A stretch of DNA of 64,000 nucleotides, from contig VBKF01000137.1 of the NCBI GenBank assembly GCA_005888095.1, positions 21,497 to 85,496 on the forward strand. The letters are read 5' to 3'. This document shows, one piece after another, positions 32,439 through 41,554 of the stretch (positions are counted from its first letter, which is position 1; each line of letters starts with the position of its first letter). Origin of the DNA: Deltaproteobacteria bacterium. GTDB taxonomy: Bacteria; Desulfobacterota; Binatia; DP-6. The position numbers and the translations under genes were made by a program. A model generated the notes under the pieces. The model did not search any database, was not told the DNA's origin, and worked only from the letters and a program-made list of their open reading frames with translations.

Positions 32439-34859
32439 ATGGAGGCGGAGACCCGCAAGGGCCGTCGTCCGCGCCCGAGCCGGGCGAAGGCCGGGCGCAC
32501 CCACGGCTTCACCGTTCTCGAAGACGTGAGCGCGATCACCGCGCGCTCCGAGGATCTGAAGGAGACCCTCCAGCGCATCGTCGAGGTGGTGGCCGAGCGC
32601 ACGGGGACCGAGGTGTGCTCGCTCTACATCCTCGACCCGCGCGCGCAGCGCCTGACCCTCTGGGCGACGACCGGTCTCGAGAAGAGCGCCATCGGTAAGG
32701 TGACGATGAGCGTCGAGGAAGGCCTGACCGGCATGGTGATCGAGAAGGGCGATCCCGTGATGGTCGTCGACGCCATCGCGCACCCCCGCTACAAGTACTT
32801 TCCGGAGACCGGCGAGGAGAAGTACCATTCCTTCGTCGGCGTGCCGATCGCCGAGCGCGGCACGCCGATGGGCGTGCTCGTCGTGCAGACGCTCCGCCGC
32901 CGGCGCTTCTCGCGCCACGAGATGCGCCTGCTGCGGGCGATCGCCGGCCAGGTGGGCGCCATCATCGTCCAGGCCCGCCTGCTCGAGGACCTCAAGTCCA
33001 AGGAGAAGGAGCGTCGCGAGTACCGCCGGCGCATGGTCGCGGCGATCAAGCGGCTGCAGACCTACGAGAAGACCGCCGAGCGGGCCGAGACGGGAGCTCG
33101 CGGCCGCGCCCACGCGCGGCTGGGGGGGCTGCCGGCCGTGCCCGGGTTCGGGCATGGCCGCGTGCATCTCCTCCAGCCCCCGGTCAGCTTCGCGCTCGTG
33201 GAGGAGCGCCGGTGCGATGACCTCGAGGCCGAGCGCGAGCGCTTCTGGCGCGCCATCGCCGAGTCGGCTGTGGAGCTCGAGAGCCTGCGCGGCCGGCTCG
33301 CCACCCGCTTGCCGGAGTTCGACTGGAGCATCATCGACGCCCACCGCATGATGCTCGAGGATCGGAGCTTCACGAAGAAGGTGGAGGAGGCCATCGCCGA
33401 CGGGCTGGTTGCCGAGGCGGCGCTGAAACGTGTCGTCGACGAGTACCTGGACGCCTTCGAGCGCATGTCCGCCGGCTATCTCCGCGACCGGGTCGTCGAC
33501 CTGAAGGACGTGGGACTGCGCATCCTGCGCAACCTCCTCGGCATCGAGGAGCCCGAGCACCCGCTCGCGAAGAACAGCGTGCTGGTGGCGCACGAGCTGA
33601 CGCTGTCGGACCTGTCGCTGGTCGAGCACGACCACCTGTGCGCCATCGTGCTCGCCACGGGCGGGGTCACGTCGCACGCCACGATCCTCGCCAAGTCGTT
33701 CGAGATTCCCACCGTCGTCGGCGTCGAGCACCTGACGGAGACCGTGCACGAGGGCGACGAGCTGATCGTCGACGGCAACTCGGGGGTGGTGTACGTGAAT
33801 CCGGCCGCCGAGGTGACGCGGGAGTACGAGCGGATCGCCCGCGAGTACCGCGCGTTCAACCGGGAGCTCGAAGGCATCAAGAGCCTGCCGGCGGAGACGC
33901 CCGACGGCCGCCGCGTCTCGATGTACGCCAACGTCGGCCTGCTCGCCGACCTGATGTTCGCCCATCGGCATGGGGCCGAGGGGGTGGGGCTCTACCGCAC
34001 CGAGTTCCCGTTCATCACCTACCGCGAGTTTCCCGACGAGGAGGAGCAGTACCAGCTCTACGCCCGCCTGGTGCGCGCCATGGAAGGCCGCCCGGTCACC
34101 ATCCGGACCCTCGACGTCGGCGCCGACAAGTACCCCGGCTACATGCGGCTGCCGCGCGAGGACAATCCGTTCCTCGGCTGGCGGTCGATCCGCATCTCGC
34201 TCGAGATGCCGGACCTCTTCAAGGTGCAGCTCCGTGCCATCCTGCGCGCCGGGACGCTCGGACGCCTGCGCCTGCTCTTCCCGATGATCTCCAGCCTCGA
34301 GGAGATCCGGCGCGCGAAGGAGCTGCTCGAGGAGGCGAAGGCGGAGCTCCGCCGGGAAGGCCGCGACTTCGACCCGAACATGCCGATCGGGATGATGGTC
34401 GAGACGCCGTCCGCCGTCTGGCTCGCCACGCGGCTCATCCGCGAGGTGGACTTCTTCTCGATCGGCACCAACGACCTGATCCAGTACCTCCTCGCCGTCG
34501 ACCGCAACAACCGCAAGGTCGCCCAGCTCTACGAGCCGCTGCACCCCGCCGTGCTTGCGGCGATCCACGAGACGGTGCAGGCGGCCAAGGGGGCGGGCAA
34601 GTGGGCCGGCATGTGCGGCGAGATGGCGGCCGACCCGCTCTGCACCATCGTGCTCCTCGGACTCGGCCTCGACGACCTCTCGATGGGCCCGTTCTTCATT
34701 CCGGTGATCAAGCGGATCGTCCGCTCGGTGTCCTACTCCGCCGCGCGCGCCATCGCGCGCGACGTGACCTCGATGGGGACGGTGAAGGAAGTGAAGGGCT
34801 ACCTCTTCGACAGCATGAAGAGCCTCGGCCTCATCGAGCTGCTCGAGATGTATCACTGA
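32439..34859 (+). CDS. ptsP: PtsP: GAF-domain phosphoenolpyruvate-protein phosphotransferase
   Basis: The 806-residue protein has an N-terminal GAF sensor (about residues 25-175, with SLYILDPRAQRL), a helical PTS enzyme I N-domain (from about 250), the phosphohistidine in GGVTSHATILAKS near residue 413, and the PEP-binding barrel with RTLDVGADKYPGYM and a cysteine in GMCGEMAADPL. It transfers phosphate from PEP to NPr in the nitrogen PTS. No NPr or ptsN gene lies in the window. The GAF domain suggests control by a small ligand. Transcribed alone. Confidence 0.93.
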   Translation: MEAETRKGRRPRPSRAKAGRTHGFTVLEDVSAITARSEDLKETLQRIVEVVAERTGTEVCSLYILDPRAQRLTLWATTGLEKSAIGKVTMSVEEGLTGMVIEKGDPVMVVDAIAHPRYKYFPETGEEKYHSFVGVPIAERGTPMGVLVVQTLRRRRFSRHEMRLLRAIAGQVGAIIVQARLLEDLKSKEKERREYRRRMVAAIKRLQTYEKTAERAETGARGRAHARLGGLPAVPGFGHGRVHLLQPPVSFALVEERRCDDLEAERERFWRAIAESAVELESLRGRLATRLPEFDWSIIDAHRMMLEDRSFTKKVEEAIADGLVAEAALKRVVDEYLDAFERMSAGYLRDRVVDLKDVGLRILRNLLGIEEPEHPLAKNSVLVAHELTLSDLSLVEHDHLCAIVLATGGVTSHATILAKSFEIPTVVGVEHLTETVHEGDELIVDGNSGVVYVNPAAEVTREYERIAREYRAFNRELEGIKSLPAETPDGRRVSMYANVGLLADLMFAHRHGAEGVGLYRTEFPFITYREFPDEEEQYQLYARLVRAMEGRPVTIRTLDVGADKYPGYMRLPREDNPFLGWRSIRISLEMPDLFKVQLRAILRAGTLGRLRLLFPMISSLEEIRRAKELLEEAKAELRREGRDFDPNMPIGMMVETPSAVWLATRLIREVDFFSIGTNDLIQYLLAVDRNNRKVAQLYEPLHPAVLAAIHETVQAAKGAGKWAGMCGEMAADPLCTIVLLGLGLDDLSMGPFFIPVIKRIVRSVSYSAARAIARDVTSMGTVKEVKGYLFDSMKSLGLIELLEMYH

Positions 34860-34863
34860 GCCG

Positions 34864-35673
34864 CTACAAGAGGTTCATCGGATCGAACTCCAGGCCGGCG
34901 GCGTGCAGCTCGCGGGCGAGCTTCGACTTCCAGGCGCCAGCCGCGTCGAGCGGCTGGTACTCGACGCCGCGAAAGTCGCTGGGCAGCTCGACGCCCTCCT
35001 CGTAGAGCGCGCACACCCGATCGCGGGTGAGGCTGGCGATCGAGAAGCCGAGCTCGAAGATCACGTTCTGCCGCGCGCGCGGCCGGAGGGTGCGGCGCTC
35101 GGAGGCGAGCGCCCCGACGTCGTCGCCGGTGAGCAGGACGACGGCGAAGGAGACGGGGGAGTGCGCCTCGAGCTTCTCGATCAGCGTTCGGCCGTGAGCT
35201 GCCTGCTCGTCGAGCAGGATCGGCTCGAGGCCGAGCTTCATGAGGAAGCGCGCGACCGTCTCCTTGACCGCCACGTTCCGCCCGTGGACGATCAGCACCA
35301 TTCTCTGCGGCTCTTCCCATCCGGCGGGATCGGACCCGAGCATGAACGGAGAGTGTCCCAAGCGCGTGGCTACCGACTCGAGCTCTCGAATCTCCGCCGT
35401 CAGACCGTCGAGCAGGGCGGACCCGGGCACGAGCATGGGCCGGTAGGTCGTCCGTAGATACGCCTCGAGGACCTCGTCGCGAGAGAGCAGAAGCCGCATC
35501 AGACGCTGATTGTAGTCGTGCCATGCGTAGTACTCGTCTTCCGCCGCTTGCCAGTCTTGTCTCTCGAGCTGCCCGAGGAGTCGCCGGCCCTGCCGGATCT
35601 GATCGAGGACGAGGATCGCGTGGAGGCGAGGCCTCGTGAGGCTCGCACGAATCGGCGGACGCGAGAGCGGCAT
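34864..35673 (-). CDS. TIR-like nucleotide-binding protein (PF10137-like)
   Basis: The 269-residue protein has an N-terminal helical region (residues 1-115) and a C-terminal TIR-like domain: VLIVHGRNVAVKETVARFL, EPILLDEQAAHGRTLIEKLE, SFAVVLLTGDDVGA and RARQNVIFELGF with the conserved glutamate. This family (Cap12-type TIR) is known as an NAD-degrading effector in some CBASS and STING systems and also as stand-alone proteins. No cyclase, STING or other defence gene is nearby, so it may be a solitary effector or have another role. It converges on ptsP. Confidence 0.8.
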   Translation of the reverse strand: MPLSRPPIRASLTRPRLHAILVLDQIRQGRRLLGQLERQDWQAAEDEYYAWHDYNQRLMRLLLSRDEVLEAYLRTTYRPMLVPGSALLDGLTAEIRELESVATRLGHSPFMLGSDPAGWEEPQRMVLIVHGRNVAVKETVARFLMKLGLEPILLDEQAAHGRTLIEKLEAHSPVSFAVVLLTGDDVGALASERRTLRPRARQNVIFELGFSIASLTRDRVCALYEEGVELPSDFRGVEYQPLDAAGAWKSKLARELHAAGLEFDPMNLL

Positions 35674-35905
35674 AGCGCCTCGAACAATCGACGGGTCGAC
35701 GAAGGTTGAGGGTGCTTAAAGCGTGCCAGCCTCGAGTCGCGAGATGCCGCCCGCCCGTCGACGGAGACGATCGGCCGCGTGCCGAGAATGTTGCGCTCAT
35801 GTGCAGATCTGTGCAGCGGCCAAGCGCCCTGGGCGAAAAGCCGCCAGTTTGATTTTCTATCTGCTGACGCTTTGTGGCGCAGCGCGGTGCAGCTCGGGGC
35901 CGGCA

Positions 35906-35935
35906 TTGACACCGTGCGTAAAGCCTCGCTAGAGG
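35906..35935 (+). promoter_or_regulatory. Promoter of radical SAM gene, -10 box 6 nt before ATG
   Basis: A perfect TTGACA (35906-35911), an 18-base spacer and TAGAGG (35930-35935) lie before the ATG at 35942. The -10 is only 3 of 6 to consensus but equals that of the SDR promoter at 40727. Confidence 0.4.
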
Positions 35936-35941
35936 CCTCCC

Positions 35942-37789
35942 ATGTCCGTGCTCGTGGCTGCACTCGGTGGCGCCGTCGCCATCCTCCTCGGGATCGCCTT
36001 TCGCCGGGCCGCCGGTGCGGCCGGCGAGCTCGGGGCCCTGGCCGACGCCCTGCCCGGCGCGACGCCCTCCCGCTCGCCCGCCATCGTCTGCCGAACGCTC
36101 CGGATCTACTTCATCAAGCCCTCGAAGTACGACGACGCGGGCCGGGTGCAGTACTTCTGGAAGGGAGTGCTGCCCAACAACACGCTCACCGTCCTGGCCG
36201 CGCTCAACGACACCTACAACGAGCTGCGGCGCGATCAGGGCGTCTACCTCGAGACGGTCATCTGGGACGAGCAGGTGGACGGACCGATCCTCTCCGCCAC
36301 GATCCGCGCGATGCAGGAAAAGGCGCTCGAGGACGGCGTCGAGGTCATCATCGGGCTCGCCGGCGTGCAGACCAACCAGTACCCGCGGGGCCGGGACCTC
36401 GCCCTCCAGTTCCGTCGCGCCGGCTTCCCCGTGCTCTTCGGCGGCTTCCACGTGAGCGGCCATCCCGAGACCCGCGCCTTCCTGGAGGACTGCGGCATCA
36501 CCACCGTCGTCGGCGAGGCCGAGACGATCTGGTGCGAGCTGCTCGACGACTACCTCCGGGGCCAGCTGCGGCCGAGCTACAGCGTCACCGACGGCATCCG
36601 TGCCAAGACCGGCTCGGGAGAGATCACCGTGCCGGTCATCACCGGCGCCCAGCTCCCGGCGATCAGCGACCCCTACCTCCACCGTTTCGCCTCCTCCAGC
36701 ATGACGACGCTCGACACCTCACGCGGCTGTCCGTTCACGTGCTCGTACTGCAGCGTGAAGAACGTCATGGGCCGGACGATGCGCGCGCGCGACCCGGAGG
36801 CGGTGGTGCGCTGGATCCGCGACGCAGGCGACCGCCACGGCATTCGCTCCCTCTTCATCGTCGACGACGACTTCTTCCGGAGCCCCACCTGGGAGCCGAT
36901 CCTCGAGGGCATGGCCGCGTACCGCCGTGATGGGCACGACCTTTCCTTCATGATGCAGGTGGACGCCGAGGCGGCGGCCTTCGGCGACCTCCGGCCCGGC
37001 GAGCCGCCCTCGTCGCAGCGCCGGAAGTGCGAGCGCTTCCTCGAGCTCGCGGCGGCGGCCGGCTGCTACTCCGCCTTCGTCGGCTTCGAGACCTTCAACC
37101 CGCAGAACCTGCTGGCCGCCGCGAAGGTCCAGAACCTGGAAAAGGAGCAGCGACGCCGCAAGGACGAGGCGTCGGATCGGGCGCTCGCCGCCGTCAAGGA
37201 GAAGTACCGCCGGGTCGTCCACAACTGGCACCGTCACGGCGTGGCGGTCCACTGCGGCTACATGATCGGCTTCCCTTTCGACGGGCCCGAGTGCGGGCGG
37301 CAGTCGGCCGAGTGGCTGCTCGAGGTGGGCGTCGACCTGGCGTCCTTCTTCATCGTGACCCCGCTGCCGGGGACCGAAGACCACGACAAGGCGCTGCGCG
37401 AGGGGACCATCCTCGACTGGGACTTCAACAACTACGATTCGCAGCACATGGTCTCGCACCATCCGCGCATGACGACGGCGCAGGTCGTGCAGGCCTACCG
37501 GGATGCCTATCTCACCTTCTACTCGGCCCGGAACACGATGCGCTCGCTGCTCACGTTCCACGGGGTGCCCGGTCTCAGCTGGGCTGCCCGCTCGGCGATG
37601 TGGCGACAGCGGGCCTACTACTTCTACAGCTACCGCGCGGGTCGGCACCCGATGCTCGGCGGCATCTGGCAGCGGCGGCTGCCGGCAGCGCGGCGGGAAG
37701 TGCTGACCGACGAGGAGGCCCGCGGCCACTACCTGGGCGGCGGGATCGTGAGCGCGGAGGGCGTGCGGCTCGGGCTGCCCGCGGCTTGA
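35942..37789 (+). CDS. B12-binding-type radical SAM protein with N-terminal membrane anchor
   Basis: The 615-residue protein begins with a hydrophobic helix (residues 2-21), followed by a Rossmann-like region with VIIGLAGVQTNQYPRG and FGGFHVSGHPETR (probable cobalamin-binding domain) and the radical SAM cluster motif RGCPFTCSYC (cysteines 263, 267, 270). A C-terminal domain (LTFYSARNTMRSLL) follows. Such proteins include methyltransferases of hopanoid or lipid synthesis and similar B12-dependent enzymes. The membrane helix suggests a lipid substrate. It is not next to other pathway genes, so the substrate remains unknown. Confidence 0.85.
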   Translation: MSVLVAALGGAVAILLGIAFRRAAGAAGELGALADALPGATPSRSPAIVCRTLRIYFIKPSKYDDAGRVQYFWKGVLPNNTLTVLAALNDTYNELRRDQGVYLETVIWDEQVDGPILSATIRAMQEKALEDGVEVIIGLAGVQTNQYPRGRDLALQFRRAGFPVLFGGFHVSGHPETRAFLEDCGITTVVGEAETIWCELLDDYLRGQLRPSYSVTDGIRAKTGSGEITVPVITGAQLPAISDPYLHRFASSSMTTLDTSRGCPFTCSYCSVKNVMGRTMRARDPEAVVRWIRDAGDRHGIRSLFIVDDDFFRSPTWEPILEGMAAYRRDGHDLSFMMQVDAEAAAFGDLRPGEPPSSQRRKCERFLELAAAAGCYSAFVGFETFNPQNLLAAAKVQNLEKEQRRRKDEASDRALAAVKEKYRRVVHNWHRHGVAVHCGYMIGFPFDGPECGRQSAEWLLEVGVDLASFFIVTPLPGTEDHDKALREGTILDWDFNNYDSQHMVSHHPRMTTAQVVQAYRDAYLTFYSARNTMRSLLTFHGVPGLSWAARSAMWRQRAYYFYSYRAGRHPMLGGIWQRRLPAARREVLTDEEARGHYLGGGIVSAEGVRLGLPAA

Positions 37790-37849
37790 GAGCGGGTTTT
37801 CCGCAACGACGCGCGGGGAATTTCCCGATCTCGCGCCGTCACTTTTGTC

Positions 37850-37878
37850 TTGGCGCGGCGCGCGGCGGCGCGTAGTAT
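37850..37878 (+). promoter_or_regulatory. Promoter of sedolisin gene, -10 box 7 nt before ATG
   Basis: TTGGCG (37850-37855), a 17-base spacer and TAGTAT (37873-37878) precede the ATG at 37886. It is among the best-scoring promoter pairs in the window and implies a leaderless mRNA. Confidence 0.5.
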
Positions 37879-37885
37879 CCGCCGG

Positions 37886-39400
37886 ATGCGCCGCGTGGGA
37901 CTCCTCGCCACCGTCCTCGCGTCCCTGGTCGCGAGTGCGGCGGGCGGGGAGGAGCGCACCCAGCCCCTGCTCCTCGTCCTCCGCGGCCGCAACCCGCTCG
38001 GGCTCGAGCGCTTCATCGCCAGACCGCATCGTCGCTGGCTCGATCCGCACGAGTTCGGGCGGCGCTTCGGGGCATCGCCCCGGTCGCTGCGGAGCGCCAC
38101 GCGCTGGCTCCGCACGCAGGGCCTGCGCGTGCGCCATCGCTTCGCGGACCGCACCATGATCCAGTTCGACGGGCCGCCGGCGGCGGTGGCGGCGGCCTTC
38201 GGCGTGCGTCTCGTTCGCGCGCACGGCCGCTTCCGCAGCGCGCGTCCGCCCCTGCTTCACGCCGAGCTCGGTGCGCTCGACGTGCTCGGGCTCGACGGCG
38301 TGCGAGCCGCCCCGCGGTTCGCCGTCGGCCCGGCGGCGCGCACCACGGGAAACCGCTTCTACATCTCACCCGCAGACTTCCGTCGCATCTACGGCCTCGA
38401 CGCACCCGCCGTCGCCGCGCTTGCCGGCGCCGGCCAGCGGATCAGCATCCCGGCCATCGGCGACGCGGACGGCGCAGCGGTGGCGAACTTCCGCGCCTTC
38501 TTCGGCCTCCCCCCGACGACGCTCCACAGCATCGTGGCGGGTCAGGATCCGGGTCCCGGAGACGGGCCCTTCCGGACCGAGGCGACGCTCGACGCCACCT
38601 GGGCGGGTGCCGTGGCGCCGGCGGCGCAGATCGAGGTCGTCCGGGGCACCGACCTCTTTCTGATTCTTGCCCGGCAGGTCAACGTCAACCCCGCGCCGGT
38701 CATCAGCATCTCGCTTGCGGTGTGCAGCTCGCACGCCGTGCTCCGGCGCCTCGCGCGCGCCGCCGACGCGATCTTCCGGCAGGCGGCCGCCCAGGGCCAG
38801 ACGGTGCTCGTCGCCTCGGGCGACACCGGAGCCTACAACTGCGGGCGGCGCGAGGTCGACGTGCTGGCCGCCTCGCCGCACGTCACGGCGGTGGGCGGCA
38901 CGGAGGTCGACCCGCTGCGCGACGACGCCGGCAACGCGGTCGCCTATGGGAGCGAGCGCGCCTGGAACACCGGCTCGACGGCGAGCGGCGGCGGCCGCTC
39001 CGACTTCTTCCCGCGGCCCGACTACCAGCGGGGAGGACGCGGCCGCGCCGTGCCTGACGTGGCGGCTCCCGCGGATGATTACCCGATCGGCGTGGGTTCC
39101 CACGTCGTGTGCTGCATCGGAGGCACGAGCGCCGCAGCGCCCGCCTGGGCCGGCGTGGTGGCGCTCCTCGCCGAGGCACGCGGCCAGCCCCTGGGGCTGC
39201 TCAATCCCACCCTCTATCGCCTGGGACGAAGTCAGAAGCACGGGGGCCCGCGGGTTTTCCACGACGTCGTGCAGGGCTCGACCGGGGTGCGCGTCGGCCG
39301 TGCCGTGCGACCCGGCTTCACGGCGCACCGCGGCTACGATCTCACCACGGGCTGGGGCTCTCCCGACGTCCCGGCTCTGCTCGGCGCGCTCGGCGGGTAG
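37886..39400 (+). CDS. Sedolisin (S53 family) serine-carboxyl peptidase
   Basis: The 504-residue preproprotein has a signal peptide (residues 1-20, MRRVGLLATVLASLVASAAG), a pro-kumamolisin activation domain to about residue 150, and the S53 catalytic residues: glutamate 232 and aspartate 236 in EATLDATWAG, the oxyanion aspartate in SGDTGAYNCG, and serine 415 in GGTSAAAPAW. A calcium-site-like GWGSPDVPAL ends the protein. It should be secreted and act on peptides at acid pH. An ATG 36 bases upstream is in frame but lies before the promoter. Confidence 0.93.
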   Translation: MRRVGLLATVLASLVASAAGGEERTQPLLLVLRGRNPLGLERFIARPHRRWLDPHEFGRRFGASPRSLRSATRWLRTQGLRVRHRFADRTMIQFDGPPAAVAAAFGVRLVRAHGRFRSARPPLLHAELGALDVLGLDGVRAAPRFAVGPAARTTGNRFYISPADFRRIYGLDAPAVAALAGAGQRISIPAIGDADGAAVANFRAFFGLPPTTLHSIVAGQDPGPGDGPFRTEATLDATWAGAVAPAAQIEVVRGTDLFLILARQVNVNPAPVISISLAVCSSHAVLRRLARAADAIFRQAAAQGQTVLVASGDTGAYNCGRREVDVLAASPHVTAVGGTEVDPLRDDAGNAVAYGSERAWNTGSTASGGGRSDFFPRPDYQRGGRGRAVPDVAAPADDYPIGVGSHVVCCIGGTSAAAPAWAGVVALLAEARGQPLGLLNPTLYRLGRSQKHGGPRVFHDVVQGSTGVRVGRAVRPGFTAHRGYDLTTGWGSPDVPALLGALGG

Positions 39401-39405
39401 AGCCG

Positions 39406-40617
39406 CTACGGGGCCTCGGGCGACGCCGCCTCGAGCTCCAGGCCGCCCGTCTCCGGCAGGCACGCGTAGGCGAGGACGGCGGCGGCGAGGCCGGCGATCG
39501 CGACCAGGGTGATCCCGAGCCCCATGTCGGCGAGCCCAGAACCGAGCGCGCCGGCCGCGGCGAGCCCCGCCATCGCGCCGAGCACGCCGCCCGCCGTGAG
39601 CTGCGACGACGCCGTGCCGCGGAGACTCGTCGGAAAGAGCTCCGGCGCCCACGAGCGGAGCACGGTGGTCTTGCCGGCCTGACAGAAGACCATGGCGGTG
39701 AAGCTCGGCCAGAGCGCGGCGGGCCCGCCCAGAAAGAAGGCGGCCTCGGCCAGGGCGAGGCCCACGAAGAAGACGACCGCCGCCAGCCGCCGTCCGATCC
39801 GATCGGTGAGGCGCCCGCCGAACCAGAAGCCGGGCAGGCCGGCCCCGCCCGCGAAGATGATGAGGGCGCTCGTCTGCGCAGGGGACCACCCGTGCCGGCT
39901 CATCGGCCAGAACGCCGTGAAGGCGAAGCCGGCGACGTCGTAGCTCATGCCGAGAAAGAAGACGGCAAGCCCGGCGAGCATCCGTCCCCGGTAGGCGGGA
40001 GGCAGAAGGCGGCGGGGATGGTGCACACCGAGCGTCCAGCGCCGACTCTCGGGAATCGTGCGGCGGAGAAACGGGACGAGCAGGACCGGCAAGAGACTCA
40101 CCAGACAGAGGCCGCGCCAGCCTCCGGGAGCGAGCTCGATGAACGCCAGCAGGAAGGCCCCGAGTCCCGATCCGATGGAGTTGGCGACGCCGAGGAGGCC
40201 CTGCGCGAGCCCGCGGCGCCCGGCCGGCGTCTCCTCGACCGCGATGACCACCGCGGCGGAGAGCGCGCCCTCCTGAAACATCCGCGCGGCCGCCTGCCAG
40301 GCGACGAGCGCGAGCAGCGTCCCGGCCGTGGCCGTCGCGGCGCCGAGCAGCGAGTACAGGAGCACGCAGGCGAGCAGCAACCGCCGGCGCCCGAAGCGGT
40401 CGATCAGGTGGCCGAGGACGAGCACGCCGAGTGCGCCCGCACTGATGAACGCGAGCGCAAAAGAGAGCTCGGTGTCCGGCACCCCGAGGTCCCGTCCGAT
40501 GGGCCAGAGCATGACGCTCACGATCGATCGCCCGTAGCCCTCGAAGAAGATGGCCAGGCCGAGCAGGCCGAGCAGCCGGCGGTGCTCGGCATCGAGCCGC
40601 GGCGGTGTGTCGGTCAT
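39406..40617 (-). CDS. MFS transporter, sugar-porter/metabolite-H+ type
   Basis: The 403-residue protein has about twelve membrane helices. The loop between helices 2 and 3 carries GHLIDRFGRRRLLL and the related loop 8-9 carries GRLTDRIGRRLAAV, the conserved D-R-x-G-R-R signature of the major facilitator superfamily. VEETPAGRRGLAQGLLG is the family motif before helix 5. It belongs with aromatic-acid/metabolite symporters; substrate unknown. It is convergent with the sedolisin gene and divergent from the SDR. Confidence 0.9.
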   Translation of the reverse strand: MTDTPPRLDAEHRRLLGLLGLAIFFEGYGRSIVSVMLWPIGRDLGVPDTELSFALAFISAGALGVLVLGHLIDRFGRRRLLLACVLLYSLLGAATATAGTLLALVAWQAAARMFQEGALSAAVVIAVEETPAGRRGLAQGLLGVANSIGSGLGAFLLAFIELAPGGWRGLCLVSLLPVLLVPFLRRTIPESRRWTLGVHHPRRLLPPAYRGRMLAGLAVFFLGMSYDVAGFAFTAFWPMSRHGWSPAQTSALIIFAGGAGLPGFWFGGRLTDRIGRRLAAVVFFVGLALAEAAFFLGGPAALWPSFTAMVFCQAGKTTVLRSWAPELFPTSLRGTASSQLTAGGVLGAMAGLAAAGALGSGLADMGLGITLVAIAGLAAAVLAYACLPETGGLELEAASPEAP

Positions 40618-40703
40618 GCTAGGTAGCTACCATAACGACAGACGGGCGGCGAACGTCCCGCCCCGCGCGTCCCCGTGGCCGGGGGCGCGTTCGTCGCCGG
40701 GCG

Positions 40704-40732
40704 TGGACACGGCGAGCCGTCCCTTGTAGAGG
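40704..40732 (+). promoter_or_regulatory. Promoter of SDR gene, -10 box 8 nt before ATG
   Basis: TGGACA (40704-40709), a 17-base spacer and TAGAGG (40727-40732) precede the ATG at 40741. An AGGAG overlaps the -10 box, but would be absent from a transcript starting at the normal place. Confidence 0.45.
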
Positions 40733-40740
40733 AGCCTGCG

Positions 40741-41553
40741 ATGGACAGGCTCAGGGGACACGTGGCGGTGGTCACGGGGGGTGCGTCCGGCATCGGGCGT
40801 GCAATCGCCGAGCGGTTCGCGGGCGAGGGTGCGCGCGTCGCGGTCGTCGACCTCGACGGCGAGGGTGCGGAGCGGGTGGCGGGGGCGATCGCGGCGGGCG
40901 GGGGCGCCGCACGTGCCCACCGGACCGACGTCGCGGACAGCGCGCACGTGGACGCCATGTTCGCGCGGGTTGCCGCCGAGTGGGGCACCGTCGACATCCT
41001 CTCCAACAATGCGGGCATCGGGCAGCTCTCCGAGCCGCTGCAGAACCACCTCCTGGCGGTCGCGGGCGAGGTGCTCGCCGGCGCGCGCCGCTCCCTCGGC
41101 GTGACCTGCCGCATGGATGACGCGGAGTGGCGGCGGATGGTCGAGATCCATCTGTTCGGGACCTTCTACTGCACGCGGGCCGCGCTGCGCATCATGGAAC
41201 AGAAGAACGCAGGCGCGATCGTCAACATGGCGTCGGTTGCGGGGCTCGCCGGTATCCCGGGCCTCGCCCACTACGGGGCCGCGAAGGCGGGCATCATCGG
41301 CTTCACGAAATCGGTGGCGATGGAAGTGGGGTCGGGCAACATCCGGGTGAACGCGATCGCCCCCGGCTTCATCGACACGCCGATGACGGCGGACATCCCG
41401 CCCTTTCTGCGCCAGATGACCACGCTGCGCACGCCGCTCGGCCGCACCGGGACGCCCGAGGAGATCGCCGCGGTGGCGCTCTTCCTGGTCTCCGACGAGG
41501 CGAGCTTCGTCACCGGGCAGGTCGTGAGTCCCAACGGCGGGCTCTATACCTAA
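40741..41553 (+). CDS. SDR-family oxidoreductase with loop insertion
   Basis: The 270-residue protein has the cofactor motif TGGASGIGRA, VVDLDG (favouring NAD over NADP), SNNAGIGQ, and the catalytic MASVAGLAGIPGLAHYGAAK. Between NNAG and the W-R-R-M-V-E-I-H helix it has an extra segment (SEPLQNHLLAVAGEVLAGAR, then RSLGVTCRMDD) about 20 residues longer than usual, over the substrate side. The end G-Q-V-V-x-P-N-G-G-L is standard. It forms an operon with the propeller gene and the GNAT after it. Confidence 0.9.
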   Translation: MDRLRGHVAVVTGGASGIGRAIAERFAGEGARVAVVDLDGEGAERVAGAIAAGGGAARAHRTDVADSAHVDAMFARVAAEWGTVDILSNNAGIGQLSEPLQNHLLAVAGEVLAGARRSLGVTCRMDDAEWRRMVEIHLFGTFYCTRAALRIMEQKNAGAIVNMASVAGLAGIPGLAHYGAAKAGIIGFTKSVAMEVGSGNIRVNAIAPGFIDTPMTADIPPFLRQMTTLRTPLGRTGTPEEIAAVALFLVSDEASFVTGQVVSPNGGLYT

Positions 41554-41554
41554 C

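Noticed and set aside
32421..34856. Antisense open frame of about 800 codons opposite ptsP
   Set aside because: It is a mirror of the ptsP codon pattern and lacks any motif.
34864..37789. CBASS or STING-type defence system around the TIR-like gene
   Set aside because: The adjacent genes are ptsP and a radical SAM enzyme; there is no cyclase or accessory Cap gene.
29309..37789. A complete AmmeMemoRadiSam system
   Set aside because: The radical SAM gene at 35942 is a B12-type enzyme 6 kb away and no AMMECR1 gene is present.
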